A stretch of DNA of 64,000 nucleotides from Prorocentrum cordatum (lineage: Eukaryota > Sar > Dinophyceae > Prorocentrales > Prorocentraceae). The stretch spans positions 44,202 to 108,201 of the forward strand of contig CAUYUJ010020613.1 in assembly GCA_963575745.1 (NCBI GenBank), written 5' to 3'. Shown in pieces: positions 54,035 through 64,000 of this stretch. The translations under genes and the position numbers were made by a program. The first letter of the stretch is position 1; every line of letters begins with the position of its first letter. Under the pieces are notes generated by a model. It did no database searches, had not been told where the DNA came from, and saw nothing but the letters and a program-made list of their open reading frames with translations.

Positions 54035-54232
54035 AGGTTCCTCCTCCTCCTCCTCCTCCTCCTCCTCCTCCTCCTCCTCCTCCTCCTCCTCCATCCTTCT
54101 CTTGCCTCCGTCTGTCCTCCTCCACCCCGCAGCTCCATCATCTTCTCCTCCTCCTCCTCCTCCTCCTCCTCCTCCTCCTCCTCCTCCTCCTCCTCCTCCT
54201 CCTCCTCCTCCTCCTCATTCCTCCTCTGGGCA
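54035..54232. repeat. Two (TCC)n arrays
   Basis: Pure TCC at 54038-54092 and 54145-54218, split by about 50 unique bases. Confidence 0.95.
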
Positions 54233-54242
54233 CCTCCCCCGG

Positions 54243-56452
54243 GGCGCGGATCCACCGGATCTGTCCGGATCTGTCCGGAAACGGTGCCGGAGGCCGCTCT
54301 GGGCTCCTCTGGGCACCTCCCCCGGGGCCGGTTTTGTGAGGATGTCTCAAGCGAGGGCGCCTGTTTGGGATTCGTCACCGGATCCAGCGGATCCACCGGA
54401 TCTGTCCGGAAACGGTGCCGGAGGCCGCTCTGGGCTCCTCTGGGCACCTCCCCCGGGGCCGGTTTTGTGAGGATGTCTCAAGCGAGGGCGCCGGTTTGGG
54501 ATTCGTCGGATCCACCGGATCCCGGATCTGTCCGGAAACGGTGCCGGAGGCCGCTCTGGGCTCCTCTGGGCACCTCCCCCGGGGCCGGTTTTGTGAGGAT
54601 GTCTCAAGCGAGGGCGCCGGTTTGGGATTCGTCGGATCCGGATCCACCGGATCTGTCCGGAAACGGTGCCGGAGGCCGCTCTGGGCTCCTCTGGGCACCT
54701 CCCCCGGGGCCGGTTTTGTGAGGATGTCTCAAGCGAGGGCGCCGGTTTGGGATTCGTCACCGGATCCAGCGGATCCAGCGGATCCACCGGATCTGTCCGG
54801 AAACGGTGCCGGAGGCCGCTCTGGGCTCCTCTGGGCACCTCCCCCGGGGCCGGTTTTGTGAGGATGTCTCAAGCGAGGGCGCCGGTTTGGGATTCGTCAC
54901 CGGATCCAGCGGATCCACCGGATCTGTCCGGAAACGGTGCCGGAGGCCGCTCTGGGCTCCTCTGGGCACCTCCCCCGGGGCCGGTTTTGTGAGGATGTCT
55001 CAAGCGAGGGCGCCGGTTTGGGATTCGTCACCGGATCCACCGGATCTGTCCGGAAACGGTGCCGGAGGCCGCTCTGGGCTCCTCTGGGCACCTCCCCCGG
55101 GGCCGGTTTTGTGAGGATGTCTCAAGCGAGGGCGCCGGTTTGGGATTCGTCACCGGATCCACCGGATCTGTCCGGAAACGGTGCCGGAGGCCGCTCTGGG
55201 CTCCTCTGGGCACCTCCCCCGGGGCCGGTTTTGTGAGGATGTCTCAAGCGAGGGCGCCGGTTTGGGATTCGTCGGCGGATCCACCGGATCTGTCCGGAAA
55301 CGGTGCCGGAGGCCGCTCTGGGCTCCTCTGGGCACCTCCCCCGGGGCCGGTTTTGTGAGGATGTCTCAAGCGAGGGCGCCGGTTTGGGATTCGTCACCGG
55401 ATCCACGGATCCACCGGATCTGTCCGGAAACGGTGCCGGAGGCCGCTCTGGGCTCCTCTGGGCACCTCCCCCGGGGCCGGTTTTGTGAGGATGTCTCAAG
55501 CGAGGGCGCCGGTTTGGGATTCGTCACCGGATCCAGCGGATCTGTCCGGAAACGGTGCCGGAGGCCGCTCTGGGCTCCTCTGGGCACCTCCCCCGGGGCC
55601 GGTTTTGTGAGGATGTCTCAAGCGAGGGCGCCGGTTTGGGATTCGTCACCGGATCCAGCGGATCCAGCGGATCTGTCCGGAAACGGTGCCGGAGGCCGCT
55701 CTGGGCTCCTCTGGGCACCTCCCCCGGGGCCGGTTTTGTGAGGATGTCTCAAGCGAGGGCGCCGGTTTGGGATTCGTCACCGGATCCACCGGATCTGTCC
55801 GGAAACGGTGCCGGAGGCCGCTCTGGGCTCCTCTGGGCACCTCCCCCGGGGCCGGTTTTGTGAGGATGTCTCAAGCGAGGGCGCCGGTTTGGGATTCGTC
55901 ACCGGATCCACCGGATCTGTCCGGAAACGGTGCCGGAGGCCGCTCTGGGCTCCTCTGGGCACCTCCCCCGGGGCCGGTTTTGTGAGGATGTCTCAAGCGA
56001 GGGCGCCGGTTTGGGATTCGTCACCGGATCCACCGGATCTGTCCGGAAACGGTGCCGGAGGCCGCTCTGGGCTCCTCTGGGCACCTCCCCCGGGGCCGGT
56101 TTTGTGAGGATGTCTCAAGCGAGGGCGCCGGTTTGGGATTTCGTCACCGGATCCACCGGATCTGTCCGGAAACGGTGCCGGAGGCCGCTCTGGGCTCCTC
56201 TGGGCACCTCCCCCGGGGCCGGTTTTGTGAGGATGTCTCAAGCGAGGGCGCCGGTTTGGGATTCGTCACCGGATCCAGCGGATCCACCGGATCTGTCCGG
56301 AAACGGTGCCGGAGGCCGCTCTGGGCTCCTCTGGGCACCTCCCCCGGGGCCGGTTTTGTGAGGATGTCTCAAGCGAGGGCGCCGGTTTGGGATTCGTCAC
56401 CGGATCCACCGGATCTGTCCGGAAACGGTGCCGGAGGCCGCTCTGGGCTCGT
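54243..56452. repeat. 122-bp satellite, 18 copies
   Basis: The word GGTGCCGGAGGCCGCTCTGG occurs 18 times, mostly 122 bases apart and otherwise about 131 or 140. The added 9 bases are extra GGATCCAGC/GGATCCACC units just before GGATCTGTCC. The unit is highly uniform (only a handful of point changes), so it is recent or kept homogeneous. It has no stop in any frame, so long Arg/Pro- and Gly-rich frames on both strands are artefacts. No CRISPR-like spacers. Confidence 0.97.
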
Positions 56453-56499
56453 GCTCTTCGCGCCGGGGGTGAGGATGACGTGAGTTCCACAGAAACTCC

Positions 56500-56835
56500 C
56501 TCAAACCATCACCATAATCATCGCCATCGTCGCCAGCGGCAACATCATCACCATTGGCATCATTATAATCAGCATCGCCATCATCAGTCTCATCATCACC
56601 TCATCGCCATGACCATCAAATATCGTCATCACCATTGCCATCGCCAACGGCAGAATCACCATCATCACCACAATCACCAATATCACCACCATCATCATCA
56701 TCATCGACATCATCAATACCCATCAACATCATCATCGCCGTCATCACCACCACCACCAATCATCAACAACATCAACCGCATCCCCATCATCATCACCATC
56801 ATCATCATCATCATCATCATCACCACCCCCAGCAT
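56500..56835. repeat. CAT-rich degenerate array
   Basis: ATCATC, CATCACCA and ATCGCC triplets with more variation than the other CAT arrays. Confidence 0.9.
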
Positions 56836-56869
56836 CCTCAAAAAAAACCATCATCCTCTTCACGGCTCT

Positions 56870-56990
56870 CCCAAGCCTGGAGAAACGAGGTGTCACACAT
56901 GACGGCCTCACGCGCCCCCTCGAAAAGCCGCCACCCAGAAAACTGTGTTGGCACGGTGGCGGGACTTGCCGCAAGCAGCTGGATGTATGT
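56870..56990 (-). repeat. Copy of the CTTGCGGCAAGTCCCGC dispersed repeat
   Basis: The minus strand reads CATCCAG, then CTGCTTGCGGCAAGTCCCGC, ACCGTGCCAACACAG and GCCGTCATGTGTGACAC. The same order of words is found at 31747-31660 (the start of the long channel intron) and 11665-11530 (inside another channel intron). Confidence 0.6.
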
Positions 56991-56999
56991 GGTGCATCT

Positions 57000-57735
57000 A
57001 CGTGGCACATTCGATCTGAACCCATGAGATGAAGCACACCCCATGCTCTTGCAAAAATCCCACCAACCCACCCGCAACTTGGTTTGCAAAACCCATGCGG
57101 AAGCGATTCCGATGCTTGGCGTTAGTTGGTGCATCTCTGCGGGCGCGCCAACCGTAACACGCGCGCGCAGTGGCCAACTAGTTTGGCGCGACCGACGCGA
57201 ACGCGGTGCCGCTAACCGCTCAGCACAGCCCAGCGGGCACTTCACTGCGAGTCGGCGACTTGGGCGGGCGCGGTATCATGGCAACGCCGAGTACGGGGAA
57301 CGCGATGATGATAGTGGCGATGCTGGTGACGATGTTCGCACCGACGAAAGCGCGGCCAGTGCGGGCGCCGATGCTGATCACGCCGACGACGATGACGGCG
57401 TCCTCGCGTCGGTGGTGAAGGTCTTGGAAAGAGTTCGACATGTGCGCGCGGCCGACGCGCGAAAAAAGGCCCGCATGGTTTTATTTGACACGGATCGTGC
57501 CCCCCCCCCCAGCACGCGCGCAAGGGCGTGCGAATGGTGTCGGCATGCGGCGCCAGAGGCCCATTTGGCAGAATACCATGCAGATGTTGAAGGGAAAAAA
57601 CTATGGCTTTCTCAAGAATTCGCAAGAGCGCGCCCGCAAGCTCTTTTTAAGAACTGATGTTGCGAAACCGTGTGTTCTTGAATGTTTTTTCCCAACCATC
57701 CTGTGGTGTTGGGTCCTCGTTTTGACGAGACGGTC
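57000..57735. other. Unique region with weak exon candidates
   Basis: Plus frame 57043-57657 (VVKVLERVRHVRAADARKK, then CEWCRHAAPEAH) and minus frame 57220-57441 (FVGANIVTSIATIIIAFPVL, hydrophobic) look somewhat protein-like but overlap each other and match no family I recognise. At most one can be coding. Confidence 0.2.
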
Positions 57736-57835
57736 CCCGCATCTCCTCATTCCTTCTTTCCTTCCTTCCTTTTTCCTCCCTCCTCCCCCTCCTCCCCCTC
57801 CTCCTTCCTCCCTGCGTTTCACCCACCCAGTACAA

Positions 57836-58095
57836 CGTTTCGTGGCCCCATAGGGAGCTCCACCGAAGGTCCCAGTGCCACCGCCCGCATGCGTCACCCA
57901 CACCCATTTCGGCACACCCCTCACTCGTTTCGTCACTTCGTGGTCCCATAAGGTGCTCCATCGAAGGCCCCAGTGCCACCGCCCGCATGCGTCACCCACA
58001 CCCATTTCGGCACACCCCTCACACGGTTCGTGGCCCCATAGGGAGCTCCACCGAAGGCCCCAGTGCCACCGCCCGCATGCGCCACCCAAACCCAT
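57836..58095. repeat. About 93-bp tandem repeat, three copies
   Basis: TTCGTGGCCCCATAGGGAGC at 57838, a variant at 57937 and again at 58027, each followed by CCAGTGCCACCGCCCGCATG. A TCC run (57775-57810) precedes it. Confidence 0.88.
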
Positions 58096-58425
58096 CGGCT
58101 ACTGGGCAGCTCCCCGCACGGCCACTGGCAGCTACTGTAGCAGGAATCTATGAAGTGCATCGCCTGTGACGGAAGACCTGCGCGAATTACTGCTGGACGT
58201 GGCCGACATGCGCAGGAGCTCAACGAGGACCCCAAAAAGCCGCAGGAGCACGAGGATTGTTTTTGTTTTCCTGTGTGGCGGCATCCTTGTTTCCCAACAT
58301 ACATGGTGCCGCAAGTTGAAAGATTTCTCAGTGGCAATCTAAGCGGTCGCAGCCCAGACCAGGCAGCTCGACCAACAAACTGGCACCAAGATTCTGGGAA
58401 GAAAGAAAGATAGAGCAGGAAGGAG
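58096..58425. other. Unique region, no gene recognised
   Basis: An 87-residue plus frame (58150-58413) has no motif. Confidence 0.35.
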
Positions 58426-58745
58426 GACGAGCACGAGGAGGAGGAGGACGAGGAGGAGGAGGAGGAGGAGGAGGAGGAGGAGGGGGAGGAGGAGGAGGAG
58501 AGGAGGAGAAGGAGGAGGAGGAGGAGGAGGAGGAGGAGGACGAGCACGAGGAAAGTGGGGAGCACACCGAGGAGGGGTGCCTTCCTGCAGGGGCCGCCGC
58601 TCCAGGCCTGCAGGGCCGCGTCCACCTCGCTCCGCACCGCCTCCGCGGCGGAGGGGACGAGGAGGAGGACGAGGAGGAGGAGGAGGAGGAGGAGGAGGAC
58701 AACGACGACGACGAGGAGGAGGAGGACGACGACGAGCGGAGGGAG
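58426..58745. repeat. GGA and GAC triplet arrays
   Basis: GAGGA at 58434-58545 and a second run with GAC triplets at 58655-58735, separated by about 105 GC-rich bases. Confidence 0.92.
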
Positions 58746-58799
58746 AGGAGGAGCGGGGCACGGCCTCACGATTTTCGTCGCCGTCACGATCATACTTCT

Positions 58800-59063
58800 C
58801 AGCCTCATTCTCCTCCTCCTCCTCCTCCTCCTCCTCCTTCTGATCAGCATCGTCCTCATCATTAGCATCAGCAGCATCATCAGCAGCATCATCAGCAGCA
58901 TCATCATCACCACCAGCATCATCGTCATCATCAGCATCGTCATTATCAGCGTCAGCATCATCATAATCATCATCAGCATCATTATCATCTATCCTCCTCA
59001 GCATCACCACCACCACCATCACATCATCGTCATCATCTGCAGCAACATTATCATCATCATCAG

Positions 59064-59150
<87 letters not shown>

Positions 59151-59290
59151 TATCCTCATCATCATCATCAGCATCATCATCATCTGCAGCGGCAGCATCA
59201 TCTGCATCATCATCATCATCAGCAACAGCATGATCATCACCATAGCCTTCATATGATCCATCTTCAGATTCATCTTCAGCATCACCTTCT
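58800..59290. repeat. (TCC)n then CAT array
   Basis: Short TCC run at 58805-58840, then CAT triplets with CAG and ATT variants; 59060-59150 is pure CAT. Confidence 0.95.
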
Positions 59291-59985
59291 TCGCCGCGAG
59301 CACCATCCTCCTATTGTTATGTTAATTCCTCCTCTTCCTCATCCTCCTCCCCCCACGCGAACAAGGGCACCAGTAGGGCAATATGGGCGTTCCGCAGGAG
59401 ACCTCCGACCAACTGATATATGTTCATCAATCCTAAATGTCCAACAGTTACATCGAAGTAGGGAAGTATGTGTTCGAAATGTGGATTCGCCTAAGCGGCA
59501 CGCACAGACGTCTTGAACGCTTCGAAAAAATGTGTTCAAAAGCTGTTTCTCGCCGTAGCGCCGCGCATGCTCGTCCTAAAATCTTTCAATGCTTACACAG
59601 ATGGAGGGCGGTTGGTGCTCAACATGTGGGTATCGTTTGAGACATCCTTGCACACATGGCCAGCGAAACATATAGTTGCAGAGATGGAGTACGATTCCTT
59701 CTGAAAATGGGCACTCCGTTCAAAGTATCCTCCACTGTCACGATCGGATGTTTAAACGCATGCGGCATTTACAAAGGTAAAGGCCAGCTGTTTGCCAAAA
59801 AAGGACTCACACGCCTTTGAAATGTGTGATCATACAAGTTTCGCTTCGCCTTTTATTTTTGTGGCAAGGGGCTTCGTATAGCTAGAAAAGTCAGCCGCGA
59901 CTTGGAGTGTCCTCAGGCACTGAACCTAATCCCTTAAGCGTCAGTTCTCAGTCCTAAAAAATCCTTAAAGGGCCCGGACCCGAAA
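59291..59985. other. Unique, relatively AT-rich region without recognised gene
   Basis: Less repetitive than its surroundings, but frames are short (67 residues at most in 59437-59640) and no domain is seen. Confidence 0.35.
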
Positions 59986-59989
59986 TTGC

Positions 59990-60430
59990 CAAATCTTCCT
60001 GGACTCCCGGCGTGCCCTCAGGGGCCCGTCGCAGCGTCCCGCAGTACATTCTCGGGCCCAAGAAGGCCCCAAGACGGGCCAAGAGGGCCCCAAGAGGCCG
60101 CCGAGACAGTTCAAGAGGGCCCCGAATCGCCGCACGATCGGTCCAAGACGCCCAAAATGGCCCCAAGACGGCAAGAGAAGCCTGCGAGACGCTCCAGGAG
60201 AGCCCCATGCAGCCTTCTCAAGATGGCCCTGAGAGACCAAAATCATTGGTTTCACATAAGCTGTTCAATTATTTGGGGGTCCTCGACTTTTCGAGCTTCC
60301 GACGCTCCAAGACGGCCGACGAGGCCCCGAAGACCGCCCCAAGACGGCCCAAGAGGCCCCCAGGAGGGGCCCAAGAGGGCTCCAAGACGGCCCCAGAAGC
60401 GCCGAAGACGGCCCAAGAGGGGGGGGGGAG
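59990..60430. repeat. CCAAGACGGCC-rich degenerate repeat
   Basis: CCCAAGAAGGCCCCAAGACGG and many variants, of the same class as 49735, 51780 and 62885. Confidence 0.8.
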
Positions 60431-60825
60431 AGGGCCAGAAAAGCGAGTAAGATCAGGAGGGGCAGCAGAAGGAGAAGGAGTGGGAAGAGTGGGGGGGAGA
60501 GGAGGGGTAGAACAGCAGCACGAGGGGGTAGCAGTAGCAGCCGGAGCGGGAGAAGATGAGCAGGAGGAGGACGAGAGGAGCAGAAGGCGGAGCAGGAGTA
60601 TGTGGAGTGGAGGGGGCAGGGGAGAACGAGGAGGAGGAGGAGGACAAGTGCAAACCCAGGTGCAGGTGCGATCGCGCGCGGAGGCCGCACGCGCCCCACC
60701 AGTGCAAACCCAAGACCCACCAACGTTGTTGCAATAAACCATACTCCAAACTTTCTCTCAATAGACTCCTACAAAAATATGTTCCCTGCGGGAAGGGCCC
60801 CGTCGGAAGAAAATCCACTGAATTC
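60431..60825. other. GGA-rich and unique spacer
   Basis: GGAGGAG-rich patches at 60445-60660, then unique sequence. No gene is seen. Confidence 0.4.
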
Positions 60826-61470
60826 ATCAACCGTGCCAGACACCATTCCTGGGGCTGCAACGCCGCGGATCAAAGTTACTGCTGCGACATGACGATCCTA
60901 AATCATGTTTTCATGCCAGAATACGATTTCTGGGACGTCGACACCACAAATCAATGCTGTCACTGTCGCGCCCTGACAATCCTAAAGTCGTGCCCAAACA
61001 TCAGTTCTGGGGCATCAACCATAATAATCCTTGAACCTGTGGTAAACTCTTACGACGAATGTGCGCGGCACTAAGGCGAGAGCCACATATTGAAAAGGAA
61101 CCGCCCATCATCCGCAAAACGCTTCCAAACGTTTACAGCAAATGTGCGCGGCGCTGAAGCGAGAACATGAGTTTGAAAACAACCCGCCCACCGTCCGTGA
61201 ATCCCTTGCAAACTTTAAAACGACTGCACGCGGCGCGAAGGCGAGAGCCACATCTTGAAAACGGCCCGCCCTCCATACGAGAACATCTTCCAAACTCTTA
61301 AAACGAATGTGCGCGGCGCTAAAGCAAGAGCCACCATTTGAAAACGACCCGCCCACCATCCATGAAACGCTTGTACATCTTGAAAAGTATGCGCGGCGCC
61401 AAGACGAGAGCCACATTTTGAAAATAACCCGTCCTCAATCCGTGATACTGATCCAAACTTCGAGCTTCAA
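60826..61470. repeat. Two ~80-85-bp degenerate tandem repeats
   Basis: 60830-61035 has about 2.5 copies of a unit with CGACATGACGATCCTAAAT / CGCGCCCTGACAATCCTAAA. 61050-61465 has five copies of an ~83-bp unit with GTGCGCGGCGCTAAGGCGAG, CACATTTTGAAAA and CCCGCCCACCATCC. Confidence 0.82.
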
Positions 61471-61559
61471 AACCAGAAATGTTGAGGTCTCTGGCGAAAC
61501 GCCCAGCCCGCTCTACCGACCCGTCTCGCGGTACGACAGGGAGGAGTTATTTACAAGGA

Positions 61560-61680
61560 AGAGGGATGGAGGAAGAGATGGAGGAGGAGGAGGAGGAGGA
61601 GGAGAAGTGGATGGGGGCAGGAGGAGGAGGAGGCGGAGGAGGAGGAGTGGAGGGGGGCAGGAGGAGGAGGAGGAGGAGGC
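61560..61680. repeat. GGA-rich run
   Basis: GGAGGAGGA triplets with GCGG and TGG interruptions. Confidence 0.9.
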
Positions 61681-61879
61681 GGCCGTCCGCCTCCCGCATG
61701 CACGCGCCCGCCGCGAACTCGCCCAGCTCCGCGCGCACGGCCGCGCGCACGGCGGAGAAGAACGGGTCCGACGCGTCCGCCCCGGGCGGCGCCCAGTCGC
61801 CGTGCGACGAGGCCCGCCCACGGGCAGACCCCGGCCCGATCTTGTTCCTCGTGCCCTTGGGCCTCGGACTGTCGGCCAT
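61681..61879 (-). CDS. Candidate exon, unknown protein
   Basis: The minus strand from an ATG at 61879 reads MADSPRPKGTRNKIGPGS, then DWAPPGADASDPFFSAV and RAAVRAELGEFAAGACM. The amphipathic, Ala/Arg-rich end and lack of repeat bias suggest real coding sequence, perhaps a first exon ending at the GGA array. No family, splice partner or promoter was identified. Confidence 0.25.
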
Positions 61880-62880
61880 CGCGGCAGATCGACCCGCCGA
61901 GCTGAAAGATTCGCAGGGGCTCTCCATCCTCGAGGGGGACGCAGCTCGAGCAAGAGGGGGAGAGATTGCGACCTGTCAAGCAGAATTTGAGGTCATCGTT
62001 GTCGAGGGTTGGCGTTGCGGGGCGCTTGCAGTGGCGACGCGACCGGCGACCGTGGACAGCAGTCGTCTCGACGCGGCGGGCATCAAGATATTGAGGTCGG
62101 ACCAGCGATGCCCCACGGGAAGCGTTCCATGGTATCTGATGCAGCACGCACCCATAACTGCTCACATAGCCTCTGCCCCTTCGAGTTGCCAGATGTGCTT
62201 ATATTCTTAACTCAAGATCACAATTAGTCGGGCAACCATGGGTCCATAAAATCTGTTTGAAAACGCAGGAGTTCCCAGAGCACGTAATTGCTGTGAATCC
62301 CACCGCGCCCTTAGGACCTAGGTAGTTTGACGAACTCGTTATTCCAACACCCTTCTTCCCCGTGGGGAATACTCCCCTGCTCCTAACTTCCAAAACCACC
62401 CGACTGGCGACAAACCAGGAACAATGCCCACACCCACGCCACCCCGATCAAAACGCACGCTGCGGCAAACTCTGCAGCGTGTCTCGGCGCCCCGCGATGC
62501 TTTTACTCAGTCTCTTGGCGGGGACGCGGGGGGGCGGCAAGCTGCCCCACGTGGGCAGGCCCACCACCCCGGTCGAAAACTCATGAGAGGTGCACAAAAG
62601 ATTCGACCATGCGCGGGCGCCCCACGATCATGTTGCACTGCTATTATTCGACAGGGATGGTGGGGGTGCCCTGGCGCGGCGCACCTCGCGGGTGTCGCGC
62701 ACCTGGTTGGCGTATGCTCCCGATGGTTGCCGATGGCGGCCCCTGTCCATGCTGAGACTTGAGTGCGACTTTTCTGTCGGGAGGGCGGGTGGGAGTGAGA
62801 GAGACGGCGTGCGGCTTGTGAGTAGTTTGACCATCCCCCTACCCCTCTCGCCCGGAGTCGTGACAAAGGCTTCGCGAGGC
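61880..62880. other. Unique region, no gene recognised
   Basis: Frames of 60-120 residues on both strands without motifs. GGGCGGGTGGGAGTGAGAGA at 62783 recurs as GGGCGGGTGGGGGTGAGCGA at 63702. Confidence 0.35.
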
Positions 62881-62884
62881 GTCA

Positions 62885-63110
62885 AAGGGTCCGAGATGGG
62901 CCAAGATGGCTCCAAGAGGGCCCCAGGTAGCCCAAGATAGCCTCCAAGATGGCACGAGATAGCTCAAGATGGCTGGCTCGCGATAGCCCCAGCATGCCGC
63001 CAAGGGGCGCCAAGATCGCCACAGGACGGCTCCCAGTGGCATCAGAGCCTCCCGAGGACGCCCCAGAGCCCAAATCCCACCAGCCTTCTGGGCGCAGGTG
63101 GTGTAAAGCG
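62885..63110. repeat. CCAAGATGGC tract and 30-bp word shared with 49585
   Basis: CCAAGATGGCTCCAAGAGGG-type words to 63060, then AAATCCCACCAGCCTTCTGG and GCGCAGGTGGT at 63070-63101, as at the start of the insertion in gag but with the tract on the other side. Confidence 0.75.
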
Positions 63111-63319
63111 GGGAGGGGTTTATCAGACTGTGTTCTCTTAGTATACATCCCTTCCCCCAGGCGACTGGGAGCCAACCCGAGCCAATGAGGGCACCCCCCC
63201 CACCATCCTTCGCAAAAAACACTTCAAAACACACGTTCTGCCTCCAAATTCGGAGCATGCGCTGCGAACCCGATGCGACCTCCCCCATACAATCCCTCTC
63301 AAAAAACAATGCAGAATAC

Positions 63320-63620
63320 AGTTGGCGGCGGCGGCGGCTGCGGCGGCTGCGGCGGGGGCAACGGCTGCGGCGGCTGCGGCGGTGGCGGCGGCGGTGGCGG
63401 CTTCGGCGGCGGGGGCGGCGGCGGCGGCGGCGGCGGGCGGCGGCGGCGGGGCAGCGGGCGGCGGCAGCGGCGCGGCGGCGGCGATTCGGCAGCGGGGGCG
63501 GCGGCGGCGGCGGCGGCGGCGGGCGGCGCGGTGGCGGCGGCGGCGGCGAACAGCGGCGGCGGCGGCGGCGGCGGCGGCGCGGCGCGGCGGCGGCGGCGGC
63601 GGAGGCGGAGGCGGATTCGC
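63320..63620. repeat. (GGC)n array
   Basis: About 300 bases of GGC/GCG triplets with few interruptions. Gly/Ala/Arg frames on both strands are artefacts. Confidence 0.95.
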
Positions 63621-63860
63621 CCCCAGTAGCTGCCCATCCAAAGACGACTGCTGAATATGCTGCGGCTCGGGCCAGGCTCGGGTGTTGCGTATGTGTTGGG
63701 AGGGCGGGTGGGGGTGAGCGAGACGGCTCGCGGGCGGGGAAGGAAGCTTGATCCCTCCCGAGAAAGGTCCAGATCACAACCAGTCCACTCAGACCCCAAC
63801 CGGACGGTTCAGATCCCAACCGTCAAAGACACGTGGGACGGGTGAGATCCAAACCGCTTT
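63621..63860. other. Unique spacer
   Basis: GGTTCAGATCCCAACCG-like words occur twice near 63785-63825. No gene is seen. Confidence 0.35.
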
Positions 63861-64000
63861 GGAGCCCCCGAAAGGCTCCGAGTTTCTGCAAGGTTCTGTG
63901 AGCCTCTGAGAGGTTCTGAGAGAGGTTCTGAGAGCCTCTGAGAGGTTCTTCGAGAGGTTCTCAGAGCCTCTGAAAGGTTCTGAGAAAGGTTCTGAAAGCC
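63861..64000. repeat. GAGGTTCTGAGAGCCTCT repeat running off the window
   Basis: GAGAGGTTCTGAGA and GAGCCTCTGA alternate every 12-18 bases up to the last base, so the array continues beyond the window. Confidence 0.88.

Noticed and set aside
54243-56452. CRISPR array
   Set aside because: Repeats are direct and 122 bp long without unique spacers; length changes come from a 9-bp subunit.
54008-56902. Long Gly/Arg/Pro frames on both strands over the 122-bp satellite
   Set aside because: The unit has no stops in most frames and each copy changes frame; the same peptide appears from every copy.
57933-58988. A 351-residue minus frame with Met/Leu/Ser runs
   Set aside because: Built from CAT, TCC and GGA arrays joined with a 93-bp tandem repeat; no stable domain.

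Overview
The window reads as nuclear DNA of a dinoflagellate; the species is not decided. The pointers are GC-rich intergenic DNA packed with minisatellites and triplet arrays; a spread-out gene for an EF-hand voltage-gated channel whose likely introns use GC and GA as well as GT donors, two of them with short direct repeats at the splice sites; very large Ty1/copia polyproteins of the kind seen in dinoflagellate assemblies; and non-LTR retrotransposons with an FMDD reverse transcriptase. One assembly gap (100 N) lies at 1401-1500. No rRNA, tRNA, CRISPR array or bacterial-type operon was seen.

Layout. 1-2490: GGA, ACT and CAA triplet arrays around the gap. 2490-6660: a decayed copia element (gag, protease, methyltransferase-like domain, start of integrase), apparently inside a dispersed repeat whose third copy is at 10045-10715. 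6740-8000: a 101-bp satellite. 8300-9335: two inverted arms of a degenerate minisatellite. 10944-34680: candidate exons, all on the minus strand and in the right order, of a voltage-gated cation channel. From high to low coordinates they give an N-terminal piece, S1-S3, S4-S5-pore, end of S6 plus EF-hand 1, and EF-hand 2. One interval of about 19.8 kb (31747-11925) between exons holds satellites, a small terminal-inverted-repeat element and two head-to-tail copies of a non-LTR retrotransposon (23783-30390).

35598-51700 is a minus-strand Ty1/copia-type element of about 16 kb with roughly 245-250 bp LTRs and a primer-binding site like those for initiator tRNA-Met. Its broken polyprotein carries, in order, gag, a CCHC knuckle, a Tpt1/KptA-like RNA 2'-phosphotransferase domain, a RING-like finger, an aspartic protease, a methyltransferase-like domain, integrase, reverse transcriptase and RNase H. 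A short Ala-Gly-X-Pro-Ala motif recurs about 20 times between these domains.

51780-64000 is almost all repeats: CCAAGA-rich tracts, CAT arrays, a second copy of the 73-bp-repeat element, an 18-copy 122-bp satellite, GGA arrays, an 83-bp tandem repeat and a GGC array. Only weak exon candidates are seen there.

The only probable cellular gene is the channel; nearly all other recognisable coding sequence is retroelement-derived. The most unusual items are the extra domains and repeated linker motif of the large copia element, the 52-bp inverted repeats of the non-LTR element, and the direct repeats at channel splice sites.
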